Counted from the first letter of the stretch, positions 20,401-28,024 are shown. The stretch is 64,000 nucleotides of DNA from Bombyx mori (GCF_030269925.1 NC_085128.1:312501-376500), one strand, 5' to 3'. The notes: generated by a model from the letters alone, not told the origin. Translations and numbers: made by a program.

Positions 20401-20453
20401 GGTACCGTTTCAAAACATCGCGGCCCACTATCAACAGACGGAGCAAAAACTAG
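5282..20453 (+). CDS. IR75: IR75-type ionotropic receptor gene, 15 exons, 638 aa
   Basis: Chemosensory ionotropic receptor, a variant glutamate-receptor channel of sensory neuron membranes; IR75 members usually detect small acids. Exons: 5282-5417, 5801-5967, 7795-7948, 8704-8799, 9090-9169, 11509-11636, 12060-12117, 12597-12712, 13055-13263, 13663-13707, 14613-14797, 15123-15261, 15636-15798, 19028-19216, 20402-20453. All introns are GT..AG and all phases match, giving 1917 nt with one stop (TAG 20451). Residues 1-18 form a hydrophobic signal peptide. Lobe S1 spans roughly 240-337, M1 338-360, the pore loop with CQQ 367-381, M2 400-425, lobe S2 about 430-590 (FAYHTEP at 506-512), M3 599-617, and a 20-residue basic tail follows. 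Length and layout fit the IR75 clade; S2 motifs such as QELCEL and RRSPYKKFF also fit. The exact paralogue number (p, q, d types) cannot be assigned. Start chosen as the ATG directly before the signal peptide; an out-of-frame ATG lies 3 nt upstream. It looks intact, with large introns filled by transposons. Confidence 0.9.
5460..5640 (+). repeat. Possible LINE 3' tail in intron 1
   Basis: The end GTTGTCCACTTACCATCAG followed by TAAACTGTATACTTGTTG resembles lepidopteran LINE tails of the CACTTACCATCAGG type. Degenerate. Confidence 0.35.
5801..5967 (+). CDS. IR75-like exon 2 (extracellular N-terminal region)
   Basis: Acceptor CAACTGTAG at 5800; donor GAG|GTGGGT. Adds residues 46-101, including a short VDGECNH stretch. 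Completes the phase-1 codon of exon 1 as Asn and ends in phase 0. The frame stays open far upstream into the intron, so the acceptor rests on phase and the AG. Confidence 0.78.
6081..6531 (+). mobile_element. tRNA-headed SINE with BMC1-type tail, intron 2
   Basis: The head GTCGTCGTGGTCTAACGG (A box) and GTACGAATCCCGC (B box, near 6140) resembles a tRNA. The linker has AACCCGCAAAATTATAATTT, and from 6276 the BMC1-type segment begins. It ends in A-rich sequence. This copy shows how the many headless BMC1-type repeats may arise: either 5' truncated SINEs or LINE ends sharing the same tail. Confidence 0.8.
6576..6961. repeat. Inverted-repeat element with internal tandem duplication
   Basis: GGAACGAAGTTCCTTAT at 6576-6592 is matched in inverted form by ATAAGGAACTTCGTTCC at 6945-6961. 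Between them a 47-bp unit is duplicated in tandem (6650-6696 and 6697-6743, starting ATTAGTAATGCACACAGTG). It looks like a short non-autonomous DNA transposon, but no target duplication is evident. Confidence 0.55.
7028..7130 (-). repeat. Decayed BMC1-type fragment
   Basis: GTTAAGTGGTCACC, GCCACCACCTTGAGGC and ACGGCTGTCACACGCTTCAAA follow the order of the minus-strand BMC1 repeat. Confidence 0.5.
7488..7757 (+). repeat. BMC1-type repeat with internal A-rich insert
   Basis: Complete 3' segment ending CATCTAAGCAATAAAAAA. At 7628-7653 an A-rich stretch of about 26 bp interrupts the normal ACTTATATCTCAAGG. It ends 37 bp before exon 3 of the receptor. Confidence 0.85.
7795..7948 (+). CDS. IR75-like exon 3 (extracellular N-terminal region)
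   Basis: Acceptor AATTTCAG, donor TAG|GTGAGAG. Encodes residues 102-153, including THSWLVFPDVQGPEN, an aromatic-rich segment of the kind found in IR75 N-termini. It lies just 3' of a BMC1 copy in intron 2. Confidence 0.88.
8262..8472 (+). repeat. Decayed BMC1-type repeat, intron 3
   Basis: GTGGGTAGGTACAATTACCC, AATGTGGGTGGCG and CACTTAATATCAGATGGGCC keep family order but with many changes. Confidence 0.6.
8704..8799 (+). CDS. IR75-like exon 4 (extracellular N-terminal region)
   Basis: Acceptor AATTACAG, donor GCAG|GTACGG. Phase 1 in and out. Encodes LTDVYNFGRIQGNPL and IGAWEQ, giving residues of the form DVYN..R..G.L seen in IR N-terminal regions. Confidence 0.88.
8925..9000 (+). repeat. 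BMC1-type tail fragment, intron 4
   Basis: GGTATTTACGCCTATGGGCT and CACTTAATACCAGAAGGGCT followed by TCATCTGCACGTCTAGAG. Confidence 0.5.
9090..9169 (+). CDS. IR75-like exon 5 (extracellular N-terminal region)
   Basis: Acceptor TTTTTTCCAG, donor GTG|GTAAGATG. Encodes YYQRWDFHNLTLRAVSV; the R-x-DFHNLTLR pattern is characteristic of IR75 proteins just before S1. Contains a possible N-glycosylation site, NLT. Confidence 0.9.
9750..9940 (+). pseudogene. RTE-like reverse transcriptase fragment, intron 5
   Basis: One frame reads GQGYALSCLLFNTALDKC, then SVHVLGYLHDIDVIGRTY and AVESAYLAFEA. This is the QG.LS.LLFN / YADDID.IGR / AV..A...LE region of a LINE reverse transcriptase; the catalytic YADD is changed to YLHD, so it is inactive. 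Confidence 0.7.
10375..10625 (+). pseudogene. RTE-like LINE 3' end, intron 5
   Basis: Decayed frame with WAEHVVRIEEIRVRML, REQDLKGICVKNC and a final TCCACCCTGGGCTGTGACGC followed by a GATAATGATGATGATTATT tail, typical of RTE-like elements. It is in the same orientation as the fragment at 9750 and may be the same insertion. Confidence 0.65.
10827..11065 (-). repeat. BMC1-type repeat, intron 5
   Basis: Minus strand: poly(T) at the left, CACCTGGTGTTAAATGG, GACTGCCCCGCTCTTCA, ending GACGTCCTACCACAAGC. Moderately decayed. Confidence 0.75.
11340..11485 (-). mobile_element. tRNA-derived SINE, intron 5
   Basis: On the minus strand the right end reads ACGGCCGTCTGGTGTAGTGG (A-box-like) and GGGTTCCAATCCCGCC (B box). 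The body ends in the A-rich sequence seen as ATTTTTATTATACACATAC on the plus strand. It is a SINE and not a working tRNA gene, since there is no good acceptor stem. Confidence 0.6.
11509..11636 (+). CDS. IR75-like exon 6 (S1 start)
   Basis: Acceptor CTTGATAG, donor TTCAG|GTTTTT. Encodes residues 212-254; MTKIASLLLNILKEQHNF matches the helix that opens the S1 lobe of IRs. The donor is weaker than average. Confidence 0.87.
12060..12117 (+). CDS. IR75-like exon 7 (S1)
   Basis: A 58-nt exon. Acceptor AATTTGCAG at 12059, donor CCG|GTACAT. In the phase set by exon 6 it reads FNYTIRSRWIGSPERNSTP, the family's F-N-T/Y-x-W-G region. A longer open frame from 11963 overlaps it in another frame but would break the phase into exon 8, so it was not used. 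Confidence 0.85.
12597..12712 (+). CDS. IR75-like exon 8 (S1)
   Basis: Acceptor TTTCTTGCAG, donor TTAGA|GTGATG. Encodes MVSNALLWGDQDIAST and WLDWMDIFYPPV; this is the G-M-V..L..G..DI and D..YPPV region of S1. Phase 0 in, phase 2 out. Confidence 0.9.
13055..13263 (+). CDS. IR75-like exon 9 (M1 and pore loop)
   Basis: Acceptor TTTCTTCCAG, donor CAAG|GTTCAT. Encodes the end of S1, M1 (AVWWCSLATAVVCIFGLAA) and the pore loop ending in TTCQQ. If the weak donor is skipped, translation runs 15 further residues to a stop at 13308. Confidence 0.9.
13663..13707 (+). CDS. IR75-like exon 10 (45-nt acidic linker)
   Basis: A 45-nt exon between acceptor TTTTTCGCAG and donor CAAG|GTAAGC. Phase 1 on both sides. 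It codes for DFEDGAPLDETVSSQ, an acidic linker between the pore loop and M2. Confidence 0.84.
13901..14090 (-). repeat. Decayed BMC1-type repeat, intron 10
   Basis: AGTAAGCTCACGACCCACCT, CCTACCTTTCAAACCGGAAC and GAAATAGGCGTGGTGGTA keep the minus-strand order. Confidence 0.7.
14275..14526 (+). repeat. BMC1-type repeat, intron 10
   Basis: Complete 3' segment from TTACTGGTGGTAGG to GCAATAAAAAAAAA. Confidence 0.88.
14613..14797 (+). CDS. IR75-like exon 11 (M2 and S2 start)
   Basis: Acceptor TCCGTCGCAG, donor GAT|GTAACT. Encodes M2 (LLVVGLTSMLLYNYYTSSVV) and the S2 start, ending in EDIGYTRGWFD. The Y-Y-T-S-S-V-V segment corresponds to the SYTANLA motif of glutamate receptors. Confidence 0.91.
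15123..15261 (+). CDS. IR75-like exon 12 (S2)
   Basis: Acceptor TATATTTTCAG, donor GGAC|GTAAGG. Reads NPGLFYFSGFKNPKED, then KLPPLQPVEKGIELVRTG. Starts in phase 0, ends in phase 1. Confidence 0.9.
15636..15798 (+). CDS. IR75-like exon 13 (S2)
   Basis: Acceptor CATGTTTCAG, donor GGAG|GTAATT. Begins QFAYHTEP and contains FKEQELCELGGL and RRSPYKKFF, the most family-specific part of the S2 lobe. Confidence 0.91.
16010..16215 (+). repeat. BMC1-type repeat, internally deleted, intron 13
   Basis: Starts with a doubled TCGTATTTACTGGTG, lacks parts of the middle and of the CACTTAACACCAGG end, and finishes AAATCTAAGCTAAAAAAA. Confidence 0.75.
16473..17568 (+). mobile_element. Non-autonomous Helitron, 1096 bp, intron 13
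   Basis: Starts TCTAATATATAAAATTCTCG and ends GGGTCAGCTAG. A short hairpin (GGCAA..TTGCC, 17540-17557) lies 7 nt before the terminal CTAG. It is flanked by A (16472) and T (17569), as expected for Helitron insertion between A and T. No coding capacity. It contains three tandem copies of a 122-124-bp unit (from 16720) and a longer direct repeat (about 16567-16650 and 17360-17450). Confidence 0.8.
16720..17010 (+). repeat. Three tandem 122-124-bp units inside the Helitron
   Basis: Units begin CACCCCTCTACGATCAACC (16720), CACCCCTCTACAATCAACC (16844) and CACTCTTATACGATCAACC (16966). The two spacers share TTTTGTCATGAC and AATAAAAAAAATCATATTA. Confidence 0.75.
17583..18847 (+). mobile_element. Mariner DD37D element (mori-type), 1265 bp, intron 13
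   Basis: Terminal inverted repeats CTAGTCAGGTCATAAGTATT (left) and the inverse of AATTTATGACCTGACTAG (right), each flanked by a TA target dinucleotide (17581-17582, 18848-18849). It carries a broken transposase. It resembles Bmmar1/Bmmar6 elements of the silkworm, as remembered. Confidence 0.85.
17724..18722 (+). pseudogene. Mariner DD37D transposase, frameshifted
   Basis: N-terminal helix-turn-helix region starts MEWMLKEDRVAVIALHRCG. The GRPRSVRT linker follows, then the first acidic residue in FSDEKIF. The second is in VFQQDSAPAH and the third in SPDLNPLDY, with 37 residues between the last two. At least two frameshifts near 18000-18170 and an in-frame TAG at 18540 right after the third D inactivate it. 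The C-terminal DWPRRLKACI is still readable up to the natural stop. Confidence 0.85.
19028..19216 (+). CDS. IR75-like exon 14 (S2 end and M3)
   Basis: Acceptor TTTGTCTTAG, donor TTTAG|GTAAGAATC. Encodes LMRLLERGHI and then M3 (PAFVLLAAFTVLSVIIAMIE). It is separated from exon 13 by a 3.2-kb intron full of transposons; the match of phase 2 to phase 2 supports the link. Confidence 0.9.
   Translation, partial: PDAIVGTRTHQGGRGSLLRNHPAVLGSNATVAGSGTSSSCLCAPCCIHCFICYYCYDREDLV
19771..19996 (-). mobile_element. Short non-autonomous Helitron, intron 14
   Basis: Minus strand: starts TCACTACATAGTATAAAAG and ends with GGGCGGGTCGCTAG. Flanking bases are A (5') and T (3') on that strand. Only 226 bp, no coding. 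Confidence 0.7.
20000..20110 (-). repeat. Decayed BMC1-type fragment, intron 14
   Basis: CTTAAGTGGTTACCGGGCAG and GATGCCACCACCTACATTC. Confidence 0.4.
20402..20453 (+). CDS. IR75-like exon 15 (C-terminal tail)
   Basis: Acceptor CTATATTTTAG. Encodes a basic cytoplasmic tail, YRFKTSRPTINRRSKN, then TAG. The junction with exon 14 is in phase 2. Confidence 0.85.
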
Positions 20454-20532
20454 GTCTGCTCGTATCTCAATCCATAATCACTCACGAGGCAAAGAGCCTC
20501 GCACGGAATAATCTTGAGAACATAAAAAAAAC

Positions 20533-20538
20533 AATAAA
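20533..20538 (+). terminator. Poly(A) signal AATAAA of the IR75-like gene
   Basis: A canonical AATAAA lies 80 bp after the stop codon. It is the first one downstream and the likely transcript end. Confidence 0.6.
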
Positions 20539-20539
20539 G

Positions 20540-21540
20540 GGAAGACGTTTGACGGAGCTGTAGCACTGTTGAGTGAAAGCCAGTAGTATTAGTTGGTCTA
20601 CACGTTGAAAGTAGATGTTAAAATAATTATGTGGATTATATGTAGTATACCTACCTACACGAGATTAGTCAATCGTCACTATACAGCTATTGTTTTTAAA
20701 TTTGATATTTTAATTTCTCTTTTCTTTTATTTGCTGTTTGATTGCTTAATTCTAGGTTATTATTCGGAGCTTTTGCCACGTACTGCTAATGATGTTTAGA
20801 TAACATTCCATAAATAAATAACAGTATAGTTCTAAATTGAATTGTGTATTCCCAAACATAACATGACATAGATGGTTTATTGTTAATTATAATTCGTTGA
20901 CACTAGTTGACATAGCCTGTCGGACCGGAATTATAGGTGTAATAACCAGCATCAACTAAAAATAATATCTATTTATGAAGATAAGTATCGTTTGCTGTTT
21001 TAATAAATGCTTAATACTGAGTCCTAGTTTTATTGTTCAATTTTGAATGTGTATTTTAAAAGTGCCTTATGTGATATTTTTCTATGATAATGATGCTATT
21101 TGCAAAAACCTTCTATTAACCAAGAGAAGATTACTTTCAAGAGAAGCGAGCGATAAGAACGCGACATGATGACCAAATAGTTGGGAATAGTGATTGCAGT
21201 TTTCTTACACTACATCATGTAGAGAACTGAAAAATAGAACCAGCATGTGGTAGTTTAGGAGCGCGCGCAACCCGCCGCTCGAAGTTGACAACAGGAGGAG
21301 CATGTAATATTTTATTGAGTTACTGAACCATGCGATACTGTGCGTTGAATAATGATCGCGAGTCGCACAGCTATCTAAATCGCGTCGTTATAAATGATGT
21401 GATCAATTCTTGTTTACTCCCCGCGGACCTCCCGCTCTCTACTGCAACAAGCACGAGACAAGTTTAAGTGAAACGCGTCTGTGTTTTCGAGTTGTTAGGT
21501 ATGAAGTACTCATTTGAGTAAACATTAATGCAGCAATGAA
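20540..21540. other. No gene seen
   Basis: Downstream flank of the receptor gene. AT-rich with only short open frames; no recognised domain or repeat. Confidence 0.4.
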
Positions 21541-21554
21541 TCGGCAGCGGTACG

Positions 21555-21985
21555 CTATTTGAATCGTTCATTCTGTAATAGGTCATCGCTGGGAACCTCT
21601 GGGCTTACGGAGGGACTTCGATTGTGTCTGGTTCGGTTGCTTTTGTTCTATGTAGAGTGCGCTGTGAAATTGTTCGAGATGATGCCGTTATCTCGTTTTT
21701 ACCGCCGAAGCAGAGTTCATCCATATTATCTTGAACCAATGCGTTCATCTATAGTGCCTCTCCAGATATATTTTCTACCCTGTACCGCGGCTTTGGAATG
21801 AACTTCCATCTTTGGTGTTTCTTTAGCAGTATGACATGTCTTTCTCCACATGAGGTTTTCCGGTAATTAACAAAAGTACGTACCTTGACTGTGGCCCTGG
21901 TATTGCTGATATCCGTCAGTGCTGATAACCACTCATCATCAGGTGCGTCCTATGCTCGTCGGCTTACAAGGACAATAAAAAATAA
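21555..21985 (+). pseudogene. LINE ORF2 C-terminal end and 3' tail
   Basis: Same family as 3013-3402: SRVHPYYLEPMRSSIVPLQ, then a diverged tail with CACTCATCATCAGGTGCG and TCGGCTTACAAGGACAATAA. Stops and a frame break at about 21800. Confidence 0.75.
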
Positions 21986-22024
21986 ATGGGTTAGACGGAC
22001 GAACATAACGTTAAAGAATGACTT

Positions 22025-22120
22025 TATTTATTAATATTTAAGGTGCTTTTTACCGATGGACAGACGAGCTCACGGCCGACCTACGAGTAGCTTTACGTGA
22101 TTAGAGAGCCCGTGTTGTGA
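22025..22120 (-). repeat. Decayed BMC1-type fragment
   Basis: GATGGACAGACGAGCTCACG and GGCCGACCTACGAG. Confidence 0.4.
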
Positions 22121-22654
22121 ATGTGAATTATATTGTTTTCATTGAAATCTCATTTGTTTTGTATATTACGTACTTTCTATCGCTTATATTGCTCCCTTCA
22201 AATAGGGAACAGGAATAAGAGAACAAATATACAGCAGACTAATTTTATTATTCTGGAATTATTTTGTGTTCCTGTACTTTTTTTTACACAAGTGATTATT
22301 TAACTAGTTCTCTCCGTTTGGATCTGTTTTAAGATTTTGAGCGCGCATTTTGAAATGCGCATAGATTTGTTTATTTATTTGTTGCTTCTATATTAAGGAT
22401 TTACCTTTTGTAAGCAATAACAAACAAACCATATGGTCAAATCACTTTTTCATTAGATTATTCATCATCTCGAAGAAATGCATAACGTAAACATACGACT
22501 TAGGCGATAATTTCGTGTTTGAAATAAAAATGAAAGCTTCAAATATAATAATACTTGTGCTATTGAAATGTCTACCAATGTGCTACGGCGTAGCCTCTGT
22601 GCTGTAGCCCTGCGCCGTAGAAGGAGCATACGCAATAAAAAAAGGGTGTGTGTA

Positions 22655-23262
22655 CTTATGTACGCGCGTAAAAAGTTATACTTTATTTTTATTAAATTTA
22701 TTTCCTTTTTTTATTAAAATTTTAATCAATTTGAAAAAAAATCGATTAAACAACATCCTCAAACACGCATATTGGACATCCCTTTTTTTGACATCGTATA
22801 AATTCGGTAATTTTCGGCACGGTTCGGAAAGTTCACCTGCGGCTATATTCAGACTCGCCAAGTTACGTCGGTCGTATTGTAATGAGCGATTTAGTGGGCA
22901 ACTTCATTTCTGTTAATTTTGTGTCACGGTGCGCGCGCATCGTAAAATTTCACTCTCATCTTTTTTTTATTTATTGCTTATATGGGTGGACGAGCTCACA
23001 GCCCACCTGATGTTAAGTGTAGCTCATAGACATCCACAACGTAAATGCGCCACCCACCTTGAGACTGATATAAGTTCTAAGGTCTCAGGTATAGTTACAA
23101 CGGCTGCCCCACCCTTCAAACCGAAACGCATTACTGCTTCACGGCAGAAATAGGCAGGGCGGTGGTACCCACCCGCGCGGACTCACAAGAGGTCCTACCA
23201 CCAGTAATAAATCTATTTTTCATAACGCGCCTAAAGAGGTATAACTTCAAAAAACTAGTCTA
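22655..23262. mobile_element. Unclassified inverted-repeat element split by a BMC1 insertion
   Basis: AAGTTATAC at 22673 and its inverse GTATAACTT at 23239 mark the ends. GTAAAATTTCACTCTCATC (left of the BMC1 copy) and ACGCGCCTAAAGAGG (right of it) are contiguous in a related copy near 52880. No coding sequence. Confidence 0.5.
22961..23209 (-). repeat. BMC1-type repeat
   Basis: Minus strand, well preserved: poly(T), CTCACAGCCCACCTGATG, CCACCTTGAGACTGATA, CCCCACCCTTCAAACCG, ending AGAGGTCCTACCACCAGTAA. Confidence 0.88.
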
Positions 23263-24009
23263 CTACGTGATACGTGTCAACTTTTAAGAATTCGACAGTG
23301 AGGTAAAGACGAAACTACCGTAAAATATAGGTATAATTGCCTGTATTAGACGACAGCCATATAAATAAGGGCAGCTATTAATGAAACAATAATAAATAAT
23401 TCAATAGTATTATTTTAATAAAGCCATTACTTAAGATGTATCCATTTCGTTACGTCCTCGTTACGGCAACGCCGCGTCTCCGCCTGCATTTGCATACAGA
23501 TGGAAAATGTCAGTCGGATATTATATTACTTAACGCCTAGTAAAGAAAAAATAAGTTGAGATTCAAGACGTTAAGCCCCCGAGACAAAGTTGAAAGTCCA
23601 TTGAAGTCCAGCGAGCTGTAGCATTAGCTATGTGAAAGGCCAAATATTCTTTATTGTCGTTTGTGCGTCGCGTACAATTTCGTTGGGTGTCACAAAATAT
23701 ACATTCCTTAACCATTTTATTATGTCGTGATCCTTTTGAGGAATGAGGAGAATGTCGTTGCTTCGAATTGTATTTTGGAACGATGGTCTGCTATTGGTCA
23801 GAAATATTTAAGCAAAACAGAAAATGATCTAATCATATATCACAAGATTGACTTATGATATGGTTTTATTCGTAAATACGAGGTTACACCTTACTAAGTT
23901 TTAAGTTCGCACCCCATAGACAAGATAGTATGAATGCTGCCATTTACTGGGAGGTGTGATTTTCAAGTTTAAGTTTGATAGGCTGTGATAGATTACTTCG
24001 TGGCAGATA
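23263..24009. other. No gene seen
   Basis: AT-rich; no frame or repeat recognised. Confidence 0.4.
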
Positions 24010-24720
24010 TAAGCAGAACCCTACCACAGGCCCCCGCAATCCTACCATCAACATAACTTTCTCTTTAGCGACTCTTTTATTATTATTTCCAGTATGCGGT
24101 CGCCACTTGAGAGTATTTTGGCCGTCTTTTGTATAAGCAATGCGCCCTGCTCACTGCCACTTCAGTCTAGTAATCCTTCGAGCTGTGTCCTTGCGTCTTC
24201 TGCGAATTTTCTTACTCCTGATTCGATTTGGCAGGGAAATTCCGACCATAGCCCTGTTCATTGCTCTTTGGGTGACTTCAAGCCTTACATAAGGCTCTAG
24301 GTCAGCGACCACCTCTCATTGTCGTATGTAATCACTGGCAAAGCACACTGGTGAAAGACTTTGAGAGGCTGCGGTATTTGGGCTGAGAAGCTTTTGCGCA
24401 GCTTTCCATAATGCTACCCGTCGTAGTTGGAATAGACGATTAATCTCGTTCTCAAAGTTAAATCTTTCTAGTTGGACAGTTTGTATCAGGTAGACAGGTA
24501 CAGCTTCGAGCCTAAGCTTTTCAGTATTTACTAGAGTGGGTACTACATGGACATTCGATATAGTTTTCGTTTTGTCCATGATTACACTAAGGCCTCCTGG
24601 GCGTTTTATTAAGGTCCTATAAACCGAAGGTGACTTTATGTATTCGGCGTTGATGTTGATGCCTATTAGATTCTATATGGATGCTCTTTGCAGTCCAGAG
24701 CTTTGAGTTGTGGCTATCAT
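24010..24720 (-). pseudogene. RTE-like LINE reverse transcriptase C-terminal part
   Basis: Minus strand. MDKTKTISNVHVVP, a strand with VYLIQTVQLERFNFENEI and LFQLRRVALWKAAQKLLS match the segment after the catalytic box of RTE-like LINEs. Further on, RITRLKWQ, then AGRIAYTKDGQNTLKWRPHT, is the usual C-terminal sequence. Stops and shifts throughout. Confidence 0.75.
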
Positions 24721-24724
24721 GCTT

Positions 24725-24958
24725 TATTTTATTTTATTGCTTAGTTGGGTAGACGAGCTCACGGCCCACCTGGTGCTAAGTGGTTACCGGAGCCCATAGA
24801 CATCTACAGCGTAAATCTCACCCACCTTGAGATATTAGTTCTAAGGTCTCAGTATAGTACAACGGCTGCCGCGCTCTTCAAACCGAAACACGTTACTGCT
24901 TCATGGCAGAAATAGGCAGAGTGGTGGTACCTACCTGTGCGGACTCACAACACGCCCT
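24725..24958 (-). repeat. BMC1-type repeat
   Basis: ACGAGCTCACGGCCCACCTG, TCTTCAAACCGAAACACG and GTGGTACCTACCTGTGCGG. Confidence 0.85.
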
Positions 24959-25069
24959 ACCTCTCGTCGGTCCGCAGGCCTCGCGCGTTATATGTTGTTA
25001 CAATATTATCCTCGGAGAGTGCTACTTGCTAAGATCTCTTATATGCCTTTTACGATGTCCACGGGCGGA

Positions 25070-25250
25070 GGTGCAGAAATGCTATTTTTCGAGGGGTATG
25101 GGTAGGCCTCCCATAGGGTGAACTGGTGACCTGCTAAAGGTCGTAGGAATTCGCTGTACTTAAGCTGTGCAGGACCGATCATTACAGCGAACCTTGGAGG
25201 AAGTCTAAGTCCCGTAGAGATTGTCTATGGACTGATGACGCTTATTTTTG
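25070..25250 (+). pseudogene. RTE-like LINE C-terminal end
   Basis: Plus strand: GMGRPPIG, then TGDLLKVVGI and VQDRSLQRTLEE, with a TGGACTGATGACG end. It matches the GRPP..W.DDL.KV.G...W..A.DR..W...EE tail of RTE-like elements and is a separate insertion from 24010-24720. Confidence 0.6.
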
Positions 25251-26160
25251 AAACTTCCAACCAAATCAAAACAAAGTGTATTTTTATTCAATTTGGCCTT
25301 ACAGAGACTTTTAAATTATCTTAAGTTAACCTTGAGTTACTTTAGCATTTCTATAAGTATACCTCTAACAGCCGTTTGTCAATGCAAAAAAGCTTCAACT
25401 TCGTTATTGTTGAAAAATGGACGGGGCATCGTTCTTGTGGTAAATATCTGAATTTAGGCCGTGTTTGTGTGAGAGATGACTCTATCGAACTAAGGGAAGA
25501 GCGGTCACTGTACTCACGGAAGTAACTATGTCTGACCAACACTCGATATGTAATATTTTTAAGCAATGTAGTAATTATGTGATGTATTCATTATCGGTTG
25601 AACAAGTAAGCTCAAATCTTCTTTAATAATTCGTTGGACTAAAATGTTCATTCCTAAATACAAAGTGAACTGTAAAAATTTTAAGAATCATGTAAATTTA
25701 TTTAAACTCTTTTAATTAATTTTCTTAGAACGTGTCTTAGAAGTTTTTCTTATAGCTTAATAGCATTCCACTGTCTCTATCTAGTACAATGGTGATATTG
25801 TGAGCATAATGTTATCACTCATTAATATTTCATAGTAGAGCCTATTATTCTCCGATCGTCGTCGTTATACAATCAATTATAATTGAAACGTTAACACAAA
25901 TCGTAAGAGCGTGTGAATTCGCGCAGATGATCAGATGAAGCGAGATAATTAAAACGAACGACGAAAGACTCGATAATTCGGTGTTAGATTGAGTTTTGAT
26001 TGGTAATTGGAAACGTCTGGTCCTCGCACTGATTCTGTTTGTGTAACGATATTGAGGGAACTGCTTAATGAAGAATATCTCATTTTCAATGGATACTCGT
26101 AGGTACTTATTAATTTATCTTCTTTGCTTAACAAAGAGAAACCCTTTTGATTAACATCGA
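25251..26160. other. No gene seen
   Basis: AT-rich, short open frames only. Confidence 0.4.
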
Positions 26161-26171
26161 TGAGTAGATGA

Positions 26172-26330
26172 CTTTACTGGTAGTAGGGCGCTTGTGGGTC
26201 TCCTCGGGTAGGTAGCACAGATCTTCCTATTTTTGATGATAAGCAGTAATGTGATTCGGTTTGAAAGGCAGAAAAGTCATCTATCTAATGGTATCTATAG
26301 GTCGGTAATAGCTTAACATCAAGGAGACTG
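26172..26330 (+). repeat. Decayed BMC1-type repeat
   Basis: TTACTGGTAGTAGGGCG, GGGTCTCCTCGGGTAGG and AAGCAGTAATGTGATTCGG. Confidence 0.55.
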
Positions 26331-26384
26331 TGTCACTTTGACACTCTGAGGATGCTAGAGCCCATAAGGGTCAGCGTCTGCCGC

Positions 26385-26530
26385 CATTAATCATGAGACT
26401 AGGAGTAGTATATTCTTCGAAGCTCTGCTCTTGGTGACGCCAATTTTAGCAAACCCCCCGAGGTTGGGCCCCGGCAGCTCACCTACTTGTCAAAGCGTAG
26501 CTGGAACAGTTCCTTAGGTAGGAAAAAAGG
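26385..26530 (+). repeat. Decayed Bm1-like SINE fragment
   Basis: CTTCGAAGCTCTGCTCTTGG, CCCCGGCAGCTCACCTAC and CCTTAGGTAGGAAAAAA follow Bm1 order. Confidence 0.5.
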
Positions 26531-27094
26531 CATTTGAAAAAGTTTTTTCGCTAAGGTTTAGACTAAAATGAATTATTGTATTGGCGATATAAACTATAAT
26601 ATTTCGGTTTGGGAAGTATTGCATACAATCGTAAAGGGAAAGCAATCTTCCAATTTATCTCACACAGTGGACATCGAACCATGATCGAAATACCTTCAAT
26701 CAGGTCTAAGTCTCAACAGCGGTGCAGTCATCAGCATCATTATAATATTCTGAAGTGCACATTTTTGCGCTTGGACTATAGAGGTCGACTATCAACGCGT
26801 GCTTAGATAATGTATCTGCTGATATAAAAGGCTCAAGAACTATATGTTGCTTATAGGTAAGTATACCTACTCTATTTTACATCATTTATTATTATATTTT
26901 CATTTTAAGAAAATGCAAAAAATCAGTTACATTACCAAGTAGAGTAGTTTATTTTAAGTATTGTAAGATTTGATGTAACAGAAAATACCTTTTAATGTTT
27001 ATTAGATTCATAAATAGGAATTCCAAACTTCAAAATAATTAACTTCCAAGACCTAACACGTAAAATGTCTGGTATATTTGAGTCGAAGGTGCAA
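26531..27094. other. No gene seen
   Basis: AT-rich, no recognised content. Confidence 0.35.
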
Positions 27095-27160
27095 TTAAAA
27101 TGGTACCCGCAAAATTTATAGACTTGTATAAATGCTGATGGTAGGAAGTACTGTGAAATC
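27095..27160 (+). repeat. SINE linker fragment
   Basis: GGTACCCGCAAAATTTATAG and GCTGATGGTAGGAAG match the linker between the tRNA-like head and the BMC1-type body of the SINE at 6081. Confidence 0.4.
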
Positions 27161-27434
27161 TACTCTACTGGCTCAACTCCTGGCTGAACCTATTTATTTA
27201 TTTATTTATGTACACACAAAAAAGAAGACATAGTACAGAGTAATAGGAAAATTATGTACAAAGGCACTACCTATACTTGTGAAACTGGAAATGTATTCGA
27301 AACAACAGCAGTCATTCCCAAAAAAAAGAAGAAAATCTGTGAACCGTAAGCGTTAGATATCGTTTTGCCTATTTCTGGCATAAAACAGATATTCTGGTTC
27401 AAATAGCTATAATATAAACATTAGATAATACAAT

Positions 27435-27580
27435 TTGAGACGTATCTGTGGGCTAGTGTTAGCAAATTCTCTCACTTCGTGAGCTTGACTTCGTGAGCTC
27501 ACCTACCCGTCCGGGCGTAATTGGGATATTCAGACTACCCACGAATAGGTAGGGGAAAAATACCCTCTGTAGGTCCAATA
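27435..27580 (+). repeat. Bm1-like SINE 3' fragment
   Basis: GGGCTAGTGTTAGCAAATTC, GTGAGCTCACCTACCCG and GAATAGGTAGGGGAAAAA. Confidence 0.5.
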
Positions 27581-27700
27581 AAGAAGGTAGGTAGAGGCTT
27601 GGTTGTGCCTTTGGCATTGCCGACGTTCGTGAGTTATGGTAATCACATAAAATCAGGTGGGTCGTATACTCGTATGCTTACAAGGACAATAAAAAAGACA
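27581..27700 (+). repeat. LINE 3' tail (3013-type family)
   Basis: GGCTTGGTTGTGCCTTTGGC, AATCAGGTGGGTCGTATAC and GCTTACAAGGACAATAAAA. Decayed. Confidence 0.6.
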
Positions 27701-28024
27701 TCGAGCACGCATATTTAGGTGTGTGGGATTCAATCTCGGTTATCATTTGTTCATATACTCGTAGAGCGATAAAAAGTATTTTATGCGTAAATGTGAAAAA
27801 AAATTCAGCGAAAATTTTACGTGATTTTCAATAAAGACACCTGACAACACTATAAATAATGTTTGAGGAGCACTGTCCACCTACCCGCGCGGATCCGCGA
27901 CGGACGTCGGGTCAATATTGAAGCCGTTTTATGACGATGGTAAAAGTTTTTACGTCTCATAACTGTTATAAAACTAGTCTACTAAAAACGAATTGTTATT
28001 CATAAGCGATTCATTGAATGCGCG

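Noticed and set aside
22676..22916. Open frames on both strands around 22.7-22.9 kb
   Set aside because: They lie inside the unclassified inverted-repeat element and show no protein features.
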